18,790 nucleotides of DNA from Verrucomicrobiota bacterium. GTDB lineage: Bacteria > Verrucomicrobiota > Verrucomicrobiia > Verrucomicrobiales > Akkermansiaceae. The stretch spans positions 1-18,790 of the forward strand of contig WBXE01000023.1 in the NCBI GenBank assembly GCA_008932955.1. Reading direction: 5' to 3'. A program made the position numbers and the translations under genes. The notes beneath the pieces are model-generated. The model was not told the origin of the DNA, did not search any database, and saw only the letters and a program-made list of their open reading frames with translations. Position 1 is the stretch's first letter. Every line of letters starts with the position of its first letter. Positions 14,754 through 18,790 of the stretch are shown here, one piece after another.

Positions 14754-15767
14754 CTACTTGATCTCCATGCCAGGGTTCTTGGACCAGACCCAGCGGACGA
14801 TCTTGCCGGCTTGAATGAGGGCTTTGGCCTCGATGATTTTCGCGCCGACGACGGTTTCAGCACTGTAGCGGGCCAGGCCGGTTTGATAGGTTCGGCCGCC
14901 GACCACTTCGGCGGCACCGGCCTTCCATTCCTGAACTTGCTCGAAGCTGAATTCCTTGATGGCTCCGCTGCGCAGGTGCGCTTTCATCACTTCCACCACA
15001 TCCGTCAAAGTACCGGCATGCGCTGCAGCTGCAGGTGCAGCCGCCGTCCCAGACTCTGCGGCCGGCTCGGCAGCGGCGACCGGCTCTGCCGTAGGTGCGG
15101 CGGCACCCGCTGCGGGAGTCGCCGGGTCTGCCGCTGAAGTGGCTGGGTCCGCTGCGGTAGTGGCTGGGTCTGCCGCTGAAGTGGCTGGGTCCGCTGCGGT
15201 AGTGGCTGGGTCCGTGGCAGGAGTAGCTGGGTCCGCTGCGGTAGTGGCAGGGTCCGTGGCAGGAGTAGCAGGGTCCGTGGCGGGAGTAGCTGGGTCCGCT
15301 GCGGGAGTAGCTGGGTCCGCTGCGGGAGTGGCGGCGGCGCCTAACTGATCAGCTGGAACCACGGGCGGTTTGGCCTCGAGTTGTTCCATCAGGTCGGTGC
15401 CGGTCACCGGCACACGGCCCTCAAACGGACTCGACCCCGGACTCACCACCACTTCATCGCCCTCGACGCGGACCAAGGTGAGTCGGCTGCCGGAGTCGAT
15501 TTTCATTTTCAGGCCGGAGGCGTCGCCCACTTCGGTGGCGACTTTGAGGGTCACCTGCGCGGGCAGTTGGTCGGGGGTGAGCTTGGCTAAGTCGATGACC
15601 GGTGCACTGGCCTTCGATGGGCTGGCCGTGTCGGCAGCCGCGGCGCGAGTTTGGAGGGAGGCAGGCTGCTTGTTAGATAGCCCGGTGAGCCCATAACGCA
15701 GGGTTGGATACGTTAAATAACCGGCGAGCCCAGCGCTGAGAATCAAAATACCGATGAACCATTTCAT
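14754..15767 (-). CDS. Membrane-anchored protein with AADPAT tandem repeats
   Basis: A 337-aa protein of no family I recognise. Residues 3-20 (WFIGILILSAGLAGYLTY) form a signal anchor. Residues about 57-130 are a possible small beta-rich domain (LPAQVTLKVATEV, VEGDEVVVSPGSSPFEGRVP). From about residue 146 to 220 a heptad-length repeat (A-A/T-D-P-A-T-x, ten DPAT cores) makes a proline/alanine-rich stalk, followed by an Ala/Pro/Glu stretch and a C-terminal domain of about 85 residues (TLTDVVEVMKAHLRSGAIKE ... VRWVWSKNPGMEIK). The stalk probably holds the C-terminal domain away from the membrane. The ATG has no Shine-Dalgarno. A PhnP-like gene diverges upstream and a lipoprotein gene converges downstream. 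Confidence 0.7.
   Translation of the reverse strand: MKWFIGILILSAGLAGYLTYPTLRYGLTGLSNKQPASLQTRAAAADTASPSKASAPVIDLAKLTPDQLPAQVTLKVATEVGDASGLKMKIDSGSRLTLVRVEGDEVVVSPGSSPFEGRVPVTGTDLMEQLEAKPPVVPADQLGAAATPAADPATPAADPATPATDPATPATDPATTAADPATPATDPATTAADPATSAADPATTAADPATSAADPATPAAGAAAPTAEPVAAAEPAAESGTAAAPAAAAHAGTLTDVVEVMKAHLRSGAIKEFSFEQVQEWKAGAAEVVGGRTYQTGLARYSAETVVGAKIIEAKALIQAGKIVRWVWSKNPGMEIK
15112..15330. repeat. 21-bp in-frame tandem repeat array
   Basis: About ten units of a 21-bp repeat (+ strand form GTAGCTGGGTCCGCTGCGG) encode the AADPAT stalk. Within the array, 15127-15168 and 15169-15210 are an exact 42-bp duplication, showing expansion by two-unit steps. The unit number is probably variable between strains. 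Confidence 0.9.
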
Positions 15768-15790
15768 AATTGTGAAGAAATATCAGCCGC

Positions 15791-15818
15791 GTTGTAGAAT
15801 CCTAGCGCCAACTTGCAA
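15791..15818 (-). promoter_or_regulatory. Possible promoter of the AADPAT-repeat gene
   Basis: Read on the minus strand: -35 TTGCAA (15813-15818), a 16-nt spacer, -10 TACAAC (15791-15796, four of six). The -35 hexamer and spacer match the LysM promoter. The predicted leader is about 17 nt. The -10 is weak, so this is tentative. Confidence 0.35.
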
Positions 15819-15868
15819 GCCCAAAACGCCAACCTCAATTGCGAACAAATCAGGTTGGCTGACGGGAC

Positions 15869-15896
15869 TTGGCAAGCGCCATTACTCGGCTATGCT
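15869..15896 (+). promoter_or_regulatory. Promoter predicted to give a leaderless PhnP-like mRNA
   Basis: -35 TTGGCA (15869-15874, five of six consensus bases), a 16-nt spacer, and -10 TATGCT (15891-15896, four of six). The -10 ends six bases before the ATG at 15903, the same geometry as the LysM promoter, so the transcript should start at the A of the start codon. Confidence 0.55.
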
Positions 15897-15902
15897 GCGG
15901 CC

Positions 15903-16712
15903 ATGGCTGATGTATTTTCTCTAACTTTTCTAGGGACCGGCACCTCGGTGGGGGTGCCCGTCATTGGCTGTGGCTGCGCGGTGTGCCGCTCGGATGACCC
16001 GCGCAACCGGCGCTTGCGCTCATCGGTGTGGTTGCAGGTGGGGGCGCTGAACTTGTTGGTGGATTCCGGGCCGGACTTGCGCCAGCAGGCGTTGCGGGAG
16101 AGGATGGGGGAGATGGATGGGGTGCTCTACACCCATGCGCATTTGGATCACGTGGCGGGGTTTGACGATTTGCGGGCATTTTGCTGGCGGCGCAGCGAGG
16201 CCTTGCCGATGTACGCGACGGCCAGCTGTCTAGCGAGTTTGAAGCAGATGTTTGGCTGGGCGTTTGCGTCGAACAACGTCTATCAGGGGTATGTGAAACC
16301 CGATCCGCGGGTGGTGGATGGACCGTTTTACTGTGGGCCATTGCGGGTCACACCCTTGCCGGTCGAGCATGCAGCGGTCGAGACTATCGGCTATAAGTTT
16401 GAACTGCCCGGCGCACGCAGCCTGGCGTATGTGCCGGATGTGAAGCGCATTCCGCCAGCGACCATGGACTTGCTGCGCGGGGTGGATGTGCTGGTGATTG
16501 ACGCGCTGCGACCCGCAGCCCACGAAACCCACTTTTCGCTAGGCGAGGCCTTGGCCGCGGCGGTGGACAGCCGGGCAGGGGAGACGTGGTTGACCCACTT
16601 GGGCCATGAAAACGAGCACTCGGAATTGACCGCCGTCTTGCCGCCCGGGGTGCGGGTGGCGTGGGATGGATTGCAGGTTTCGTTGGCGGGTGTGTCGGCG
16701 GGTCTTGCATGA
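15903..16712 (+). CDS. PhnP-like metallo-beta-lactamase-fold hydrolase
   Basis: A 269-aa metal-dependent phosphodiesterase-like protein. The N-terminus has the PhnP-type signature GTGTSVGVPVIGCGCAVC then DDPRNRRLRSS, with two or three cysteines able to bind a structural zinc. The di-metal site motif is HAHLDH (residues 78-83) within YTHAHLDHVAGFDDLRAF; later ligands may be H in LPVEHAAVE and THLGHENEH. PhnP acts on 5-phosphoribosyl 1,2-cyclic phosphate in phosphonate use, but no other phn genes are near, and many relatives have unrelated or unknown substrates. The frame opens further up at a TTG (15813), but the family signature starts right after the ATG at 15903, and a promoter spaced for that ATG supports it. 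Confidence 0.88.
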   Translation: MADVFSLTFLGTGTSVGVPVIGCGCAVCRSDDPRNRRLRSSVWLQVGALNLLVDSGPDLRQQALRERMGEMDGVLYTHAHLDHVAGFDDLRAFCWRRSEALPMYATASCLASLKQMFGWAFASNNVYQGYVKPDPRVVDGPFYCGPLRVTPLPVEHAAVETIGYKFELPGARSLAYVPDVKRIPPATMDLLRGVDVLVIDALRPAAHETHFSLGEALAAAVDSRAGETWLTHLGHENEHSELTAVLPPGVRVAWDGLQVSLAGVSAGLA

Positions 16713-16727
16713 TGGAAATTTCCAGGC

Positions 16728-18422
16728 ATGCTTGGCGGCATGAGATGTTGCGCATTGCTGTTGATGGGTTTGGCCGGGCTGGCGCCGCTGGCAGGCGCGC
16801 CACTCGGGCCGGCTGAGGTGGTGGTGCTCTACAATAGCGCCGTGCCGGAATCGGTGAGGTTGGCGGAGATTTACCGCAACGCGCGTTTCATCCCTGCCGA
16901 CAACCTCATCGGCCTCAAAATGCCGCTAAGCGCCGATATTTCGCGCGCTGATTACATTTCCAGTATCCAGAATCCGCTGCGCCAAGAATTCGACAAACGC
17001 CGCTTCTGGCAGCGCTTCAAGGATCCCAATGGCATCATCGGCCCCGTTTCTAACAAGATTCGCGTGGTGGTCACGCTGCGCGGGGTGCCGCTGCGCATCC
17101 AGCCGGAGCCGGAGAGCAAGCCGCCCAAGGAGCCGGCCAAAGATCTTATCAGCGGCCGCGACGATGCGGCGGTGGACTCAGAGTTGGCGATGTTTGGGCT
17201 CGAAGGCTTGTCGGTCAAGGGGGAGTTCGACAACCGCTACTTCAAGAGTGAAAAATCCATCAGCGAGGCAAAGCTGCCGCTGCTGGTACTCACCGCGCGG
17301 ATAGATGCGGCCAGCATGGCCACCTGCGAGCGGATGATTCACGACGCAGTGGAAACGGAGACCGGCGGGTTGTGGGGACGGGCGTATGTGGACATCGCCA
17401 ATAAGTTTCCCGAGGGCGACAAGTGGCTGGAGAGCATCGTCGCGCAAAACCTCCGCGCCGGCATCCCCACCGTGGTTGACCGCTTCAACGATACGTTTCC
17501 AACAAACTATCCGATGAGCGAGGCCGCGCTGTATTACGGCTGGTATGACGCAAATTTGAGCGGGCCGTTTCTCAATCCGAAGTTCCATTTCCGCAAGGGC
17601 GCAGTGGCCATGCACCTGCATTCATTCAGTGCTGCACAAATGAGCGACCCACTCCAGAATTGGAGCGCTGGATTGTTAGAGAAAGGTGCGGCCGTGACCA
17701 TCGGCAACGTCTATGAGCCGTACTTGCAGCTCACCCATCAATTCGATATCATCCATGCGCGCTTGCTGGCCGGCTTCACCTGGGTGGAAGCCGCTTGGAT
17801 GTCCATCCCGGTGGCTTCGTGGCAGGGGATTGTGCTGGGCGACCCGCTGTACCGGCCCTACTCGCATTTTGACGGCAAAGGCAAACACCTCAATGGGGAC
17901 CGTGACTTTCTGCTGCTGCGCGAGGCGGCGCTCAAGTGGGGCGATCAGCCCGAGGCCATGCGCAAGCAATTGCAGGACGCCTCCGAGCAGACCCATAGCG
18001 GCACCCTCTCCGAGGCGGTCGGCCTGCGCTTGGTGGAAGACGCCAAACCCGCCGCAGCTGCCGTGTGGTTCCGCAATGCCAAGGATCATTTCCTCAAACC
18101 CGAGGATAAGCTGCGCCAGGAGTTCCATCTCATCGCCATCCAGCGCGCCGATCCTAACGGGAAAATCCAGGCGATTCGGGCCTTGCGCGAGGCCAAGGCG
18201 AACTACGGGCACATCCCGGAGGCCGCAGCCATCTCCGGCTGGCTGGATATCCTCGACCCTCCACCGCCACCACCCGCCAACCCGGCGACAATCGCCCCAG
18301 CGGGCACGCCGTCGGCTGTGGTTCCGCTACCGGTCATCACGCCGCAGATCATTCCGCTACCGACCGACCCGCCGCCACCCAAAACTCCAGCTCCGCCCAA
18401 ACCCCCATCCAACAACCGCTGA
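16728..18422 (+). CDS. TIGR03790 family protein with proline-rich tail
   Basis: A 564-aa secreted protein with a signal peptide (CCALLLMGLAGLAPLAGA). The body matches the uncharacterised TIGR03790 family: it begins with PAEVVVLYNSAVPESVRLAE (values for N-x-x-x-P-x-S), followed by NKIRVVVTLRGVPLRI, EAALYYGWYDANLSGPF and WQGIVLGDPLYRPYSHF. From memory, the family is reported only in genomes that also carry exosortase. Residues about 505-564 are a proline-rich tail (PPPPPPANP ... PPPPKTPAPPKPP) with no PEP-CTERM signal, perhaps for wall or partner binding. Two starts are possible, ATG 16728 or 16740; the second gives a shorter signal peptide. It follows the PhnP-like gene by 15 bases, across the 12-bp palindrome TGGAAATTTCCA (16713-16724), so the two are probably cotranscribed. 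Confidence 0.85.
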   Translation: MLGGMRCCALLLMGLAGLAPLAGAPLGPAEVVVLYNSAVPESVRLAEIYRNARFIPADNLIGLKMPLSADISRADYISSIQNPLRQEFDKRRFWQRFKDPNGIIGPVSNKIRVVVTLRGVPLRIQPEPESKPPKEPAKDLISGRDDAAVDSELAMFGLEGLSVKGEFDNRYFKSEKSISEAKLPLLVLTARIDAASMATCERMIHDAVETETGGLWGRAYVDIANKFPEGDKWLESIVAQNLRAGIPTVVDRFNDTFPTNYPMSEAALYYGWYDANLSGPFLNPKFHFRKGAVAMHLHSFSAAQMSDPLQNWSAGLLEKGAAVTIGNVYEPYLQLTHQFDIIHARLLAGFTWVEAAWMSIPVASWQGIVLGDPLYRPYSHFDGKGKHLNGDRDFLLLREAALKWGDQPEAMRKQLQDASEQTHSGTLSEAVGLRLVEDAKPAAAAVWFRNAKDHFLKPEDKLRQEFHLIAIQRADPNGKIQAIRALREAKANYGHIPEAAAISGWLDILDPPPPPPANPATIAPAGTPSAVVPLPVITPQIIPLPTDPPPPKTPAPPKPPSNNR

Positions 18423-18436
18423 GCGCCCGTTGCGTC

Positions 18437-18790
18437 ATGACCTATCTATTTTTAATCGAAACCATCTGGCACCCACCGCTGGCGTTTGAGGAACGCGCGG
18501 TGGCCGACTTGCCGGCCGAGTTGGAATTGCAGGCGCTGTGGTTTAGCGGCGCCTTTGGCCGGGTGTTCCGCAGCAGCGACGGCCGCGCCGTGCGCATCGT
18601 CCAGTTTGGCGAGTGGAACCGCGGTGCCGGCCCGGATTTTTTCCAAGCGGCGGTGGAAATCGATGGGGTGGTCAAGACCGGGGCGCTGGAGCTCGACCCC
18701 GATGCCGCCGCCTGGGAAGCCCATGGCCACGCGGCCAATCCGGCATTCAGCGAGGTGGTGCTGCATGTGATCTTTCAAGACGAGGTCCGC
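18437..18790 (+). CDS. DUF2851 family protein, 5' part only
   Basis: The frame opens at the ATG at 18437 and stays open for 118 codons to the end of the window, so the gene is cut off. The translation (MTYLFLIETIWHPPLAFEER ...) shows the DUF2851 pattern: LELQALWFSGAF, then GEWNRGAGPDFFQAAVEI, GALELDPDAAAWEAHGH and FSEVVLHVIFQDEV. The family, about 400-430 aa, is found mainly in Bacteroidetes and Verrucomicrobia; I know of no established function. In relatives the usual motif is GDVEIH...SDW, and here GALELDPDAAAW replaces it. The start lies 14 bases after the TIGR03790 stop, without a Shine-Dalgarno. Confidence 0.82.
   Translation, partial: MTYLFLIETIWHPPLAFEERAVADLPAELELQALWFSGAFGRVFRSSDGRAVRIVQFGEWNRGAGPDFFQAAVEIDGVVKTGALELDPDAAAWEAHGHAANPAFSEVVLHVIFQDEVR

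Noticed and set aside
15112..15330. Possible CRISPR array because of regular repeats
   Set aside because: The units are contiguous, 21 bp, without spacers, and in frame in a coding sequence.
15813..15902. Upstream TTG start for the PhnP-like gene
   Set aside because: The family signature begins just after the ATG at 15903, the extra 30 residues look random, and the promoter would lie inside the coding sequence.
15903..16712. Phosphonate utilisation locus
   Set aside because: Only a PhnP-like hydrolase is present; no C-P lyase or phosphonate transporter genes are in the window.

Overview
The window looks like chromosomal DNA of a Verrucomicrobiota bacterium with about 60% GC. The clues are a PTPDL-type secreted protein, a TIGR03790-family protein (a family tied to exosortase-carrying genomes), several lipoproteins, and intergenic DNA packed with short semi-repetitive elements (ACCACGGATTACACGGATT-like, CCGCAGAGGCGCAAAGG-like, CGGTCACAGACCGCC-like and GGATTTTGGATT-like) of the sort I associate with that phylum and with Planctomycetes. 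The phylum is an inference from gene families. There is no rRNA or other decisive marker, and I do not name a genus.

Layout. Bases 1-1016 contain no gene I can support and are built from direct and inverted intergenic repeats. Next come a fused two-domain iron-type ABC transporter permease (1017-2723, +) and a convergent FixJ-like response regulator (2879-3496, -), with an inverted repeat between them. A tRNA-Ala(CGC) (3709-3781, -) follows. A + strand block holds a LysM lipoprotein (3914-4600), an AEC-family carrier (4647-5621), an AI-2E/PerM-type membrane protein (5591-6847) and the YchF GTPase (7173-8288). A ParA-like ATPase faces them on the minus strand (8305-9072).

The second half starts with a tightly spaced + strand group (9191-13751): a YyaL/DUF255-like lipoprotein that has lost its CxxC motif, a PTPDL-type protein, then hisB and hisH for histidine biosynthesis. 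A small lipoprotein with a C-terminal membrane anchor follows (13943-14674, +). A convergent membrane-anchored protein with a 7-residue AADPAT tandem repeat lies at 14754-15767 (-). Diverging from it are a PhnP-like metallo-beta-lactamase-fold hydrolase (15903-16712, +), a TIGR03790 protein (16728-18422, +) and the start of a DUF2851 protein that runs off the window (18437-18790, +).

The most interesting signals are in the DNA and RNA rather than in a new gene cluster. Two genes (LysM lipoprotein and PhnP-like hydrolase) have the same promoter geometry: a 16-nt spacer, and a -10 box ending exactly 6 nt before the ATG, which predicts leaderless mRNAs. A 29-bp inverted repeat upstream of ychF forms a complete stem only as + sense RNA, because its two non-Watson-Crick positions are G-U. 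An exact 18-mer occurs twice, 11 kb apart, each time next to an inverted-repeat element. Most starts lack a Shine-Dalgarno sequence. I found no CRISPR array, phage, insertion sequence or recognisable defence system.
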